Source: JAAEPI01 sp965212145 (lineage in GTDB: Bacteria; Bacteroidota; Bacteroidia; Cytophagales; Cyclobacteriaceae). From it: a DNA stretch of 64,000 nt. Position 1 is the stretch's first letter, and each line of letters starts with the position of its first letter. The translations under genes and the position numbers were made by a program. Positions 57,589-64,000 of the stretch are shown one piece after another. The notes beneath the pieces were generated by a model. That model worked only from the letters and a program-made list of their open reading frames with translations, searched no databases and was not told the DNA's origin. The DNA lies in NCBI GenBank assembly GCA_965212145.1, contig CBDBUY010000001.1, forward strand, positions 248,001-312,000, read 5' to 3'.

Positions 57589-59420
57589 TGTGTGGCATTG
57601 TTGGCTATATCGGACACCAGCCTGCCTATCCCATCTTATTGAAGGGTCTTCAAAGGCTAGAATACAGAGGTTATGACAGTGCTGGAATTGCACTCCTTCA
57701 AGACAGCAAAATAGCGCTCAACAAGAAAGAAGGCAAGGTCAAAAACCTGGAAGGCGAGCAGGAAAAATCGAAAGCCACCATTGGAATTGGGCATACCAGA
57801 TGGGCGACACATGGAGCACCAAACGATGTGAACGCTCACCCCCATCTCTCTGCAGATGGTTCTCTTGTCATGATTCACAATGGGATCATAGAGAACTATG
57901 GGAGTCTGAAGCAGGACTTAATCAATAGAGGGTACGAGTTCAAAAGTGACACTGACACAGAGGTATTCGTTACGTTTATTCAAGACATTCAAAAAGAAGG
58001 GAATTTATCACTAGAAGATGCGTTCCGCGTGGCGTTGACGAAGGTGGTTGGAGCCTACGCAGTAGTGGTGATGTCTGTGAATGAACCCAGAAAGCTGGTG
58101 GCTGCCCGGAAAGGAAGCCCAATGGTTTTAGGACTTGGAAAGAATGAGTATTTTCTTGCTTCTGATGCTACTCCAATCATAGAATACACCAATGAAGTTA
58201 TCTATCTAAACGATGAAGAAATTCTCGTCCTGACGGATGATGGGTACGATATAAAAGACTTGGACGCAGCACCTCAAACTCCCTATGTTCAAACTCTAGA
58301 CATGGAACTTGAGGCCTTAGAAAAAGGTGGTTACGAGCATTTCATGCTCAAAGAAATTTTCGAGCAACCAAACTCTATAAAAGATTGCATGCGTGGGCGG
58401 CTGAATTCCGAAACGGGAGAGCTCGTTCTGGGAGGAATTCGAGAATATGCCAATGCCCTGGCAAACGCTGAGAGAATAGTCATTTTAGCCTGTGGCACTA
58501 GCTGGCATGCCGGTTTAGTTGCGGAGTACCTCTTCGAAGATCTTTGCCGTATTCCGGTGGAAGTAGAATATGCTTCTGAATTCCGATACAGAAATCCAAT
58601 AATCAAGGAAGGTGATATTGTAATCGCGATTTCTCAGTCAGGTGAAACCGCCGACACCCTAGCGGCAATTGAACTGGCCAAAAGCAAAGGAGCCATTGTG
58701 CTGGGTGTGGTCAATACAGTTGGTTCTTCAATTGCCCGGGCTTCTCACGAAGGGGCATACTTGCATGCTGGACCTGAAATCGGAGTGGCTTCTACTAAAG
58801 CCTTCACTGCTCAATTGACAGTATTGTCGATGATTGCCTTGAGATTGGCCAATCGAAAAGGAACCATTTCGGACACCAAATACCGAGAGCTTTTGATCGA
58901 ACTGGACAGTATTCCGGCTAAGGTTGCTAAGGTTTTGAAGTCTAATGATAACATTGAGGAGATCTCTGAGATGTTCAAGGATGCTCAGAATTTCCTTTAC
59001 CTAGGTCGTGGATACAACTTCCCGGTAGCTTTGGAAGGAGCTTTGAAGCTTAAAGAAATCTCTTATATCCACGCAGAGGGATATCCGGCAGCTGAAATGA
59101 AGCACGGACCTATCGCACTGATCGATGAGAAAATGCCGGTTGTGGTGATTGCTACTCGGGACAGCTCCTACGACAAAATCGTTTCGAACATCCAGGAAGT
59201 GAAAGCGAGGAAAGGTGTTGTCATCGCAGTGGTAACAGAGGGTGATGTGCTGATTCCTAAAATGGCAGATTTCACTATCGAAGTGCCTTCAACGCACGAA
59301 TCATTGATGCCCCTCGTATCCGTAGTACCTCTTCAGTTGCTGTCTTATCACATCGCCGTGATGCGAGGTTGCAACGTCGATCAGCCTAGAAATTTGGCCA
59401 AATCCGTAACGGTAGAATAA
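57588..59420 (+). CDS. glmS: Glutamine-fructose-6-phosphate aminotransferase
   Basis: A 610-residue enzyme. It starts MCGIVGYIG with the catalytic Cys2, followed by glutaminase motifs GIGHTRWATHG and HNGIIENY. Two SIS domains follow (ACGTSWHAGL, SQSGETADTLAAI, GRGYNFPVALEGALKLKEISY). It ends NLAKSVTVE. It makes glucosamine-6-phosphate for peptidoglycan and lipopolysaccharide. No glmS ribozyme is seen; the start directly overlaps the upstream stop. Confidence 0.96.
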   Translation: MCGIVGYIGHQPAYPILLKGLQRLEYRGYDSAGIALLQDSKIALNKKEGKVKNLEGEQEKSKATIGIGHTRWATHGAPNDVNAHPHLSADGSLVMIHNGIIENYGSLKQDLINRGYEFKSDTDTEVFVTFIQDIQKEGNLSLEDAFRVALTKVVGAYAVVVMSVNEPRKLVAARKGSPMVLGLGKNEYFLASDATPIIEYTNEVIYLNDEEILVLTDDGYDIKDLDAAPQTPYVQTLDMELEALEKGGYEHFMLKEIFEQPNSIKDCMRGRLNSETGELVLGGIREYANALANAERIVILACGTSWHAGLVAEYLFEDLCRIPVEVEYASEFRYRNPIIKEGDIVIAISQSGETADTLAAIELAKSKGAIVLGVVNTVGSSIARASHEGAYLHAGPEIGVASTKAFTAQLTVLSMIALRLANRKGTISDTKYRELLIELDSIPAKVAKVLKSNDNIEEISEMFKDAQNFLYLGRGYNFPVALEGALKLKEISYIHAEGYPAAEMKHGPIALIDEKMPVVVIATRDSSYDKIVSNIQEVKARKGVVIAVVTEGDVLIPKMADFTIEVPSTHESLMPLVSVVPLQLLSYHIAVMRGCNVDQPRNLAKSVTVE

Positions 59421-59800
59421 TGAAAAAAATCATTGAATCTCCTCAAGCCCCAGCTCCAATTGGACCGTATAGTCAGGCAGTTGAAGTGAATGGCATGCTC
59501 TATGTTTCTGGCCAGATTCCCATTGATCAATCGACCGGAAATCTTGTTTCCGGAATCATCGAAGAGGAAACCGAACAGGTCATGAAAAACCTTGGTTACA
59601 TCCTTGAAGCGGCAGGAACATCCTTTGAAAAGGTGGTGAAATGCTCGATTTTCATCAAGGACATGGGCGATTTCTCGAAAATCAATGAAGTGTACGGTAG
59701 CCGATTTAAGGTCGATCCTCCAGCACGAGAAACGGTTCAGGTCAGTGAATTACCGAAAGGCGTCAATGTGGAAATTTCCTGCATTGCACTGGTAGATTAA
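59420..59800 (+). CDS. ridA: RidA family enamine/imine deaminase
   Basis: A 126-residue YjgF/RidA protein: APAPIGPYSQAVEVNGMLYVSGQIP, CSIFIKDMGDFSKINEVYG, and the C-terminal arginine motif PARETVQVSELPKG, followed by VEISCIAL. RidA hydrolyses reactive enamines from PLP enzymes. The ATG overlaps the glmS stop (TAATG). Confidence 0.93.
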   Translation: MKKIIESPQAPAPIGPYSQAVEVNGMLYVSGQIPIDQSTGNLVSGIIEEETEQVMKNLGYILEAAGTSFEKVVKCSIFIKDMGDFSKINEVYGSRFKVDPPARETVQVSELPKGVNVEISCIALVD

Positions 59801-59815
59801 ACAACTCAAAAATTT

Positions 59816-61348
59816 ATGGATAAAGTTCGGGTAAGATTTGCTCCAAGTCCGACGGGAGCTCTGCATATAGGAGGCGTAAGAACAGCGCTTTTCAACTATC
59901 TATTTGCTAAAAAGCACGGCGGAACTTTCGTGCTCAGAGTTGAGGACACGGATCAGGCTCGTTTTGTCGATGGTGCGGAAGAGTACATCAAGCAATCCCT
60001 GGCCTGGTGCGGACTTCAACCCGATGAGAGTCCATGGAACGAAGGTGATTTCACTCCATATCGACAGTCTGAACGAAAAGACATCTATCAGAAATACGGT
60101 CAGCAACTGCTGGATTCAGGTAACGCGTATTACGCATTCGACACTCCAGAGGAATTGGACGAGATGCGTGAGAAATTGAAAGCCACCAAGGCAGTCAATC
60201 AGCAATACAATGCGGTTACGAGGCTAACCATGAAGAACTCGCTCACTTTGAGTGATGACGAAGTAAAAAAACGTCTTGATTCGGGTGAGCCCTATGTGGT
60301 CAGATTGAAAATCAATCCAAAAGAGGAAGTCAGACTAAAAGATGAAATCCGTGGATGGGTGAAAGTAAGCGCCTCAACTCTAGATGATAAAGTGATCATG
60401 AAATCTGACGGTTTGCCCACTTATCATCTGGCCAATGTTGTTGATGATTACCTGATGAAAATCACACACGTGATTCGAGGAGAGGAATGGTTGCCGTCTG
60501 CTCCTACCCACGTCCTATTATACAAGGCTCTGGGATGGGAAAAAGAAATGCCTTCATTTGCGCATCTTCCATTGATTCTGAAACCAGACGGTAATGGCAA
60601 ACTAAGCAAACGAGCCGCAGACAAACTTGGTTTCCCAATTTTTCCGTTGAACTGGACTGATCCCGAAACCCAAGAATTATCTCAAGGATTCATGGAAGCA
60701 GGATTCAAGTCGGAAGCACTGGTGAATTTTCTGGCATTTCTTGGTTGGAATCCAGGATCGGATCAGGAGATTTATAGCCTTAATGAACTTTCTGAGGCTT
60801 TTTCCCTTGAAAACGTGAATAAAGCGGGGACAAAATTCGACCTTGACAAACTCCGGTGGTTTAATGAACAATACCTGCGAGCCGAATCCGATGAGCAGAT
60901 TGGAGCAAGGATCCAGCCCATTTTGGCAGAAAAATATGAAGCTGAGGTTTCTCAGGATTTGGCTACTTCTATTGCCGATCTATTCAAAGAGCGTGTGACG
61001 TTTGAACAGGAGATAATTGATCAATCTTTTTTCTTTTTTAAAGATCCAAAATCGTTTGATGAGAAGGTCATTCGGAAAAAGCTGAATGACGACTCGGTCA
61101 AGGCTATGAACCATTTTGCTGAAACATTGTTGAAACAATCAGCAATGGATGCTTCTGAAATAAAAGAGTTATATTCAGAAACGATGAATGCCATCGGCAC
61201 GAACCCCGGATCAGTGATGCAACTACTGCGGGTATTGATCTCGGGCCAGCCAGGCGGTCCAGATTTAATGGAAATTATTTCGTTGATGGGAGCCGAAAAT
61301 GCAGGTACGCGCATCCAGCATTCATTGCAGTTAGTAAAAAGCAAGTGA
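59816..61348 (+). CDS. gltX: Glutamyl-tRNA synthetase
   Basis: A 510-residue class I synthetase. VRFAPSPTGALHIGGVRTALFNY includes the HIGH-type motif, and GNGKLSKRAADKLGFP is the KMSKS equivalent (KLSKR). The anticodon-binding region is alpha-helical as in bacterial GluRS. It charges tRNA-Glu (and tRNA-Gln if GatCAB is present). It follows ridA by 15 bases and precedes a tiny gene by 1 base. Confidence 0.95.
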   Translation: MDKVRVRFAPSPTGALHIGGVRTALFNYLFAKKHGGTFVLRVEDTDQARFVDGAEEYIKQSLAWCGLQPDESPWNEGDFTPYRQSERKDIYQKYGQQLLDSGNAYYAFDTPEELDEMREKLKATKAVNQQYNAVTRLTMKNSLTLSDDEVKKRLDSGEPYVVRLKINPKEEVRLKDEIRGWVKVSASTLDDKVIMKSDGLPTYHLANVVDDYLMKITHVIRGEEWLPSAPTHVLLYKALGWEKEMPSFAHLPLILKPDGNGKLSKRAADKLGFPIFPLNWTDPETQELSQGFMEAGFKSEALVNFLAFLGWNPGSDQEIYSLNELSEAFSLENVNKAGTKFDLDKLRWFNEQYLRAESDEQIGARIQPILAEKYEAEVSQDLATSIADLFKERVTFEQEIIDQSFFFFKDPKSFDEKVIRKKLNDDSVKAMNHFAETLLKQSAMDASEIKELYSETMNAIGTNPGSVMQLLRVLISGQPGGPDLMEIISLMGAENAGTRIQHSLQLVKSK

Positions 61349-61349
61349 T

Positions 61350-61544
61350 ATGGCGAAAGAAGAAAAACCTAAGGTAAACAAGGATCTCGAAGGATTTGAC
61401 ATCAAAATCGACACGTTTGGTGAGTTGAAATCCAATCTTCCAATAGATCAAATCAACAAGTTCCTCAACAAGAACGTAGACGACAAAAAGCTCCGAGATC
61501 GGGATGATTTAGATGAGCTGAAAGGCAAAGACGAAGAAGAGTGA
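61350..61544 (+). CDS. Small highly charged protein
   Basis: A 64-residue protein rich in Lys, Asp and Glu, without cysteine or a membrane segment. A short conserved-looking core reads FDIKIDTFGELKSNLPIDQINKFLNKNVDDKKLRDR. It follows gltX by 1 base and abuts the convergent peptidase gene. I recall similar short genes after gltX in related genomes but no known function. Confidence 0.65.
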   Translation: MAKEEKPKVNKDLEGFDIKIDTFGELKSNLPIDQINKFLNKNVDDKKLRDRDDLDELKGKDEEE

Positions 61545-62849
61545 TTATTCCAGAAGAAGAGTTAGCCTGAGTCCATTGCGAATAATCTCCAATTCCAGAT
61601 CACCTTTCATCTCTCCAATCACATCTTCGAGCCCTTGATACGATGATTGTTGAGGAATTGGCTGTCCATTTACCGAAATTATTAAGTCCCCTGACCTAAT
61701 CCCGGCATCATTGCCTTTCGAATCTTTTACCACTGAGGCAACTTTAAAGGCAGTTTCACCTACAAATTCCATGTCAAGTTTTTCAGCGTCTGAAGCCATT
61801 CCTCCAGTAACACCGGTCAGTGTATCTAACTCTCCGGAAAACTCAATATCACCATCATAATTTGCAAGCTGCACGAGGAATTGAATGATGTAATCAGCAC
61901 GGCTCTTCAGGAGTTGATAATCTAATAGATCCGCATGGTCCAGTGGTTGGTGCACATTTATGACACTGCCGGTTCCCATGGTAATTGCCGGAATACTTCG
62001 AAGGCCAAAACCGTAGTGATCGGTATCGGCAATCATCCCAGGGTAAAAAGGAGTCAATCCCACATCACTGATCGAATCGATTTGTTCTTTGATCAAAGGA
62101 AATACCTCACTTGTGCCATAGGAAACGTATAAAAACTCCGCATCCGGATCACCTACTATTTTTTCGAGATTGATCATGGCTTTGATTTTCTCTAAACTGA
62201 CTGGAGGATTATTTACAAAGTATATTGATCCATCTAACCCTGACTCCTCAGCGCTGTATGTGGTGAAAATTACAGATCTCTTCAAGTGGATGTTGTTTTC
62301 TTTAATGACCCTGGCCATCTCCAAAATCACTGCTATACTAACCGCATTATCCACTGCACTATTCCAAATTATGTCCTTCTGAGCGGCCAACGAGTCAAAG
62401 AGCTGATCATCATCTGCCAATCCCCGACCCAAATCGACCATTCCAGCCATCCCCTGACCATCGTGGTGCCCTCCTACCACTATATATTCGCTTGACAATT
62501 CATCTCCTTCCAGAAAGCCGACGACATTTTGCGAGATTAGCTTCTGCCAGGGTTGCCCCTGAAAAGTTTGAAATTCAAATTCCTGAAAATAATCCTTGAC
62601 ATTTTGGCCTTTATCTGAAAAGCCAAGCAATCCTGTTTTGCGAAAATTTGCAGCTATATAATTTGCAGCCTTTCTTTCACCAATATATCCTGCCCCCCTT
62701 CCCTCCAAACTATCTGATGCTAAAACGCTGACATGATTCTCTAAATTTATTGCCGAGATTTCAGTGGTATTTTTTTCCTGAATGGTGCAAAAAGTAAAGC
62801 ATGTAACGAACAGAATTAGGCCAGCAAAATTTGTCGATTGTCGGATCAT
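61545..62849 (-). CDS. M28 family metallopeptidase with C-terminal PDZ domain, lipoprotein
   Basis: A 434-residue exported peptidase with a lipoprotein signal (LILFVTCFTFC). The M28 zinc region shows VGGHHDG, DNAVSIAVILEMAR, SAEESGLDGS and a later YPGMIADTDHYGF. Residues 345-430 form a PDZ-like domain (GIRSGDLIISVNGQPI). M28 enzymes remove N-terminal residues from peptides. It ends directly against the gltX gene run. Confidence 0.88.
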   Translation of the reverse strand: MIRQSTNFAGLILFVTCFTFCTIQEKNTTEISAINLENHVSVLASDSLEGRGAGYIGERKAANYIAANFRKTGLLGFSDKGQNVKDYFQEFEFQTFQGQPWQKLISQNVVGFLEGDELSSEYIVVGGHHDGQGMAGMVDLGRGLADDDQLFDSLAAQKDIIWNSAVDNAVSIAVILEMARVIKENNIHLKRSVIFTTYSAEESGLDGSIYFVNNPPVSLEKIKAMINLEKIVGDPDAEFLYVSYGTSEVFPLIKEQIDSISDVGLTPFYPGMIADTDHYGFGLRSIPAITMGTGSVINVHQPLDHADLLDYQLLKSRADYIIQFLVQLANYDGDIEFSGELDTLTGVTGGMASDAEKLDMEFVGETAFKVASVVKDSKGNDAGIRSGDLIISVNGQPIPQQSSYQGLEDVIGEMKGDLELEIIRNGLRLTLLLE

Positions 62850-62936
62850 TTTTCTTTCTTTTTAAGGAGTACACAATAAAGATGCGACACCATATGAATA
62901 GGTTGCCTCACTGATAAAAACTTTATTGTTCTTCTT

Positions 62937-62944
62937 TACTTTTG
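62937..62944 (+). promoter_or_regulatory. Putative yaaA promoter -7 box
   Basis: TACTTTTG is a perfect TAnnTTTG, 25 bases before the yaaA ATG. No -33 TTG at normal distance. Confidence 0.5.
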
Positions 62945-62969
62945 AATACGTTCATTAATCTCCATAAAA

Positions 62970-63743
62970 ATGATTGCAGTAGTTTCACCCGCCAAAAATC
63001 TAGACTTCAAATCCAAGCATGACGTGCCGGTCACACAACCTCGGTTGTTGGATTGCACGGCCCAACTTATTGAAATCATGCGGAAAAAATCCGTGGATGA
63101 AGTCAAAGACCTGATGAGCATCAGCAAGCAACTTGCTGGTCTCAACGTGCACCGATTCAAGGAATTTCAGCTGGAACACAACGAAGAGAACTCACGTCCT
63201 GCAGTCCTGGCGTTCAATGGAGATGTGTATCAAGGACTTCAAGCAGAAACGTTTGACGAAGAAAAACTGGAGTTTGCGCAGCGGCATCTAAGAATTCTTT
63301 CAGGCCTTTATGGACTGCTCCGACCCCTGGACCTCATGCAACCTTACCGGCTCGAAATGGGCACGAAGCTCGCCTTTGATGATTTCAAGACACTCTACCA
63401 ATACTGGGACGACACGATTTTAAACCTGCTTCTGCAAGATCTAGACGAACAAGGTGACGACATTATCCTGAACCTTGCCTCCAATGAATACTTCAAGTCT
63501 TTAGATCAAAACAAAATTCCCGTTCGCGTAATCGATGTGGAGTTTAAAGACTTGAAAAACGGGAACTACAAAATCATTTCCTTCTATGCCAAGAAAGCAC
63601 GTGGGCTGATGTCGCGCTTTATGATTGAGAACGCAATCACCAATCCTGAAGACCTTAAGGCATTCGACTACAAAGGCTACTATTTTGATGAGTCAGCCTC
63701 TACGGAGAATAAACTGGCCTTCAAAAGGGACGGCAAGAAATAA
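62970..63743 (+). CDS. yaaA: Peroxide stress protein YaaA (UPF0246)
   Basis: A 257-residue member of the YaaA/DUF328 family. It begins MIAVVSPAKNLDFKS. Conserved parts are PAVLAFNGDVYQGLQAE, LRILSGLYGLLRPLDLMQPYRLEMGTKL, LNLASNEYFK and YAKKARGLMSRFMI. In E. coli YaaA limits free iron and DNA damage under peroxide. Its stop codon is followed at once by a hairpin shared with the tRNA on the other strand. Confidence 0.94.
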   Translation: MIAVVSPAKNLDFKSKHDVPVTQPRLLDCTAQLIEIMRKKSVDEVKDLMSISKQLAGLNVHRFKEFQLEHNEENSRPAVLAFNGDVYQGLQAETFDEEKLEFAQRHLRILSGLYGLLRPLDLMQPYRLEMGTKLAFDDFKTLYQYWDDTILNLLLQDLDEQGDDIILNLASNEYFKSLDQNKIPVRVIDVEFKDLKNGNYKIISFYAKKARGLMSRFMIENAITNPEDLKAFDYKGYYFDESASTENKLAFKRDGKK

Positions 63744-63744
63744 A

Positions 63745-63761
63745 GCCACCAAATTGGTGGC
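63745..63761 (-). terminator. Hairpin between yaaA and tRNA-Pro
   Basis: GCCACCA-AAT-TGGTGGC forms a perfect 7-bp stem. On the minus strand it lies 6 bases past the tRNA 3' end and is followed by TTTATTTCTT, so it suits termination of the tRNA transcript. On the plus strand no T-run follows. Confidence 0.65.
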
Positions 63762-63767
63762 CGATCG

Positions 63768-63842
63768 TCGGGATGACTGGATTCGAACCAGCGGCCCCCA
63801 CTACCCTAAAGTGGTGCGCTAACCGAGCTGCGCCACATCCCG
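63768..63842 (-). tRNA. tRNA-Pro (anticodon AGG)
   Basis: A 75-base cloverleaf. The acceptor stem CGGGATG/CATCCCG has C1-G72 and A73, the proline identity pattern. The D arm is GCGC/GCGC with GG in the loop. The anticodon stem CCACT/AGTGG encloses loop TTAGGGT, which gives anticodon AGG with G37. The T arm has loop TTCGAAT. No CCA is encoded directly after the discriminator. A34 is uncommon for bacterial proline tRNAs, which usually have GGG, TGG or CGG. Confidence 0.9.
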
Positions 63843-63870
63843 AAAGGCTACAAATCTAGATACAATCGGC

Positions 63871-63878
63871 TACTTTTG
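63871..63878 (+). promoter_or_regulatory. Putative promoter -7 box of the last gene
   Basis: TACTTTTG matches TAnnTTTG and lies 16 bases before the TTG start, which would give a very short leader. Confidence 0.45.
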
Positions 63879-63894
63879 ACAAAAATCCAACCCC

Positions 63895-64000
63895 TTGGAA
63901 ATACTTGGAATAGACGTAGGCGGCACAGGCATCAAAGCCGCTCCGGTAGATCTGTTAACCGGTACTTTGCTCGCCGAAAGAAACCGGATAGACACCCCCC
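63895..64000 (+). CDS. ppgK: ROK-family polyphosphate glucokinase-like protein (3' cut by window)
   Basis: Only the first 35 codons are present. The TTG start gives an N terminus with the ATP/phosphate motif GIDVGGTGIKAAPVDL, then TGTLLAERNRIDTP. The GGTGIK...PVDL...G.LL.ER.RI.TP pattern matches polyphosphate glucokinases, which phosphorylate glucose with polyphosphate or ATP. A general ROK sugar kinase is the alternative. The gene runs off the right end. Confidence 0.75.
   Translation, partial: MEILGIDVGGTGIKAAPVDLLTGTLLAERNRIDTP

Noticed and set aside
57500..57590. glmS ribozyme upstream of glmS
   Set aside because: glmS starts inside the stop codon of the previous gene, and glmS ribozymes are typical of Gram-positive bacteria. 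No leader is available.

Overview
The window is chromosomal DNA from a member of the Bacteroidota, most likely an aerobic, marine-type Cytophagales. The evidence is a type IX secretion sorting domain, collagen-like fibre proteins with the typical Bacteroidota N-terminal domain, Y_Y_Y/propeller sensors, a DUF4270-type lipoprotein, an 1116-residue SecA, and many promoters with the TAnnTTTG -7 box. Shine-Dalgarno sequences are mostly absent. Family and genus cannot be fixed from this sequence alone. Coding density is very high: no gap longer than 300 bases lacks a gene. There is no rRNA, CRISPR array or complete insertion sequence.

Layout. 1-2331: end of a propeller sensor protein. 2328-10790 (minus strand): phenylacetate degradation cluster paaA-B-C-[TonB_C lipoprotein]-D-[four-helix-bundle protein]-G-H-I, then thiolase paaJ and a deoxynucleoside kinase. 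A plus-strand NUMOD4/HNH-like gene lies between paaI and paaJ. 10953-12574: histidine kinase and CheY-like regulator, divergent from paaA. 12578-15140: dicarboxylate symporter and a HisC-like aminotransferase. 15280-29692: one uninterrupted plus-strand run from carB through a frameshifted apbE, a ZIP transporter and a hydrolase into a molybdenum cofactor locus (MOSC, cysteine desulfurase, xdhC, mocA, moaD, moeB-rhodanese, moaE, moaC-mogA fusion, moaA, moeA, TauE/SafE). 29618-30466: voltage-gated potassium channel, minus strand.

30561-38933: the rpsP-rimM-trmD-rplS ribosomal operon, split between trmD and rplS by about 6 kb. The insert carries a small T9SS protein, a collagen-like protein, two unknown proteins sharing a C-terminal motif, and a TPR histidine kinase with a LuxR-type regulator. 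38992-44822: dapF, secA, a SPOR lipoprotein and an M20 amidohydrolase. 44819-48963: a phosphate-uptake module (porin O/P and two Na/Pi symporters). 49007-51819: two small membrane proteins, an AraC regulator and an acyl-CoA dehydrogenase. 51905-55221 (minus): panC-panD-flippase-rfaE2-metallopeptidase. 55323-61544 (plus): GT5 N-domain protein, DUF4270 lipoprotein, glmS, ridA, gltX and a small charged protein. 61545-64000: M28 peptidase, yaaA, tRNA-Pro(AGG) and the start of a polyphosphate glucokinase-like gene.

How the genes work together. The paa genes encode most of the phenylacetyl-CoA epoxidase and the lower pathway, but paaE, paaF, paaK and paaZ are not here. The molybdenum locus covers most steps from GTP to a CMP-modified, sulfurated cofactor, yet no molybdoenzyme or molybdate ABC transporter is present. 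The strongest leads are the 6-kb cargo in the ribosomal operon, the paaD gene with no normal start codon, the triply frameshifted apbE, the symmetric divergent promoters at 55264-55282, and the A34 tRNA-Pro.
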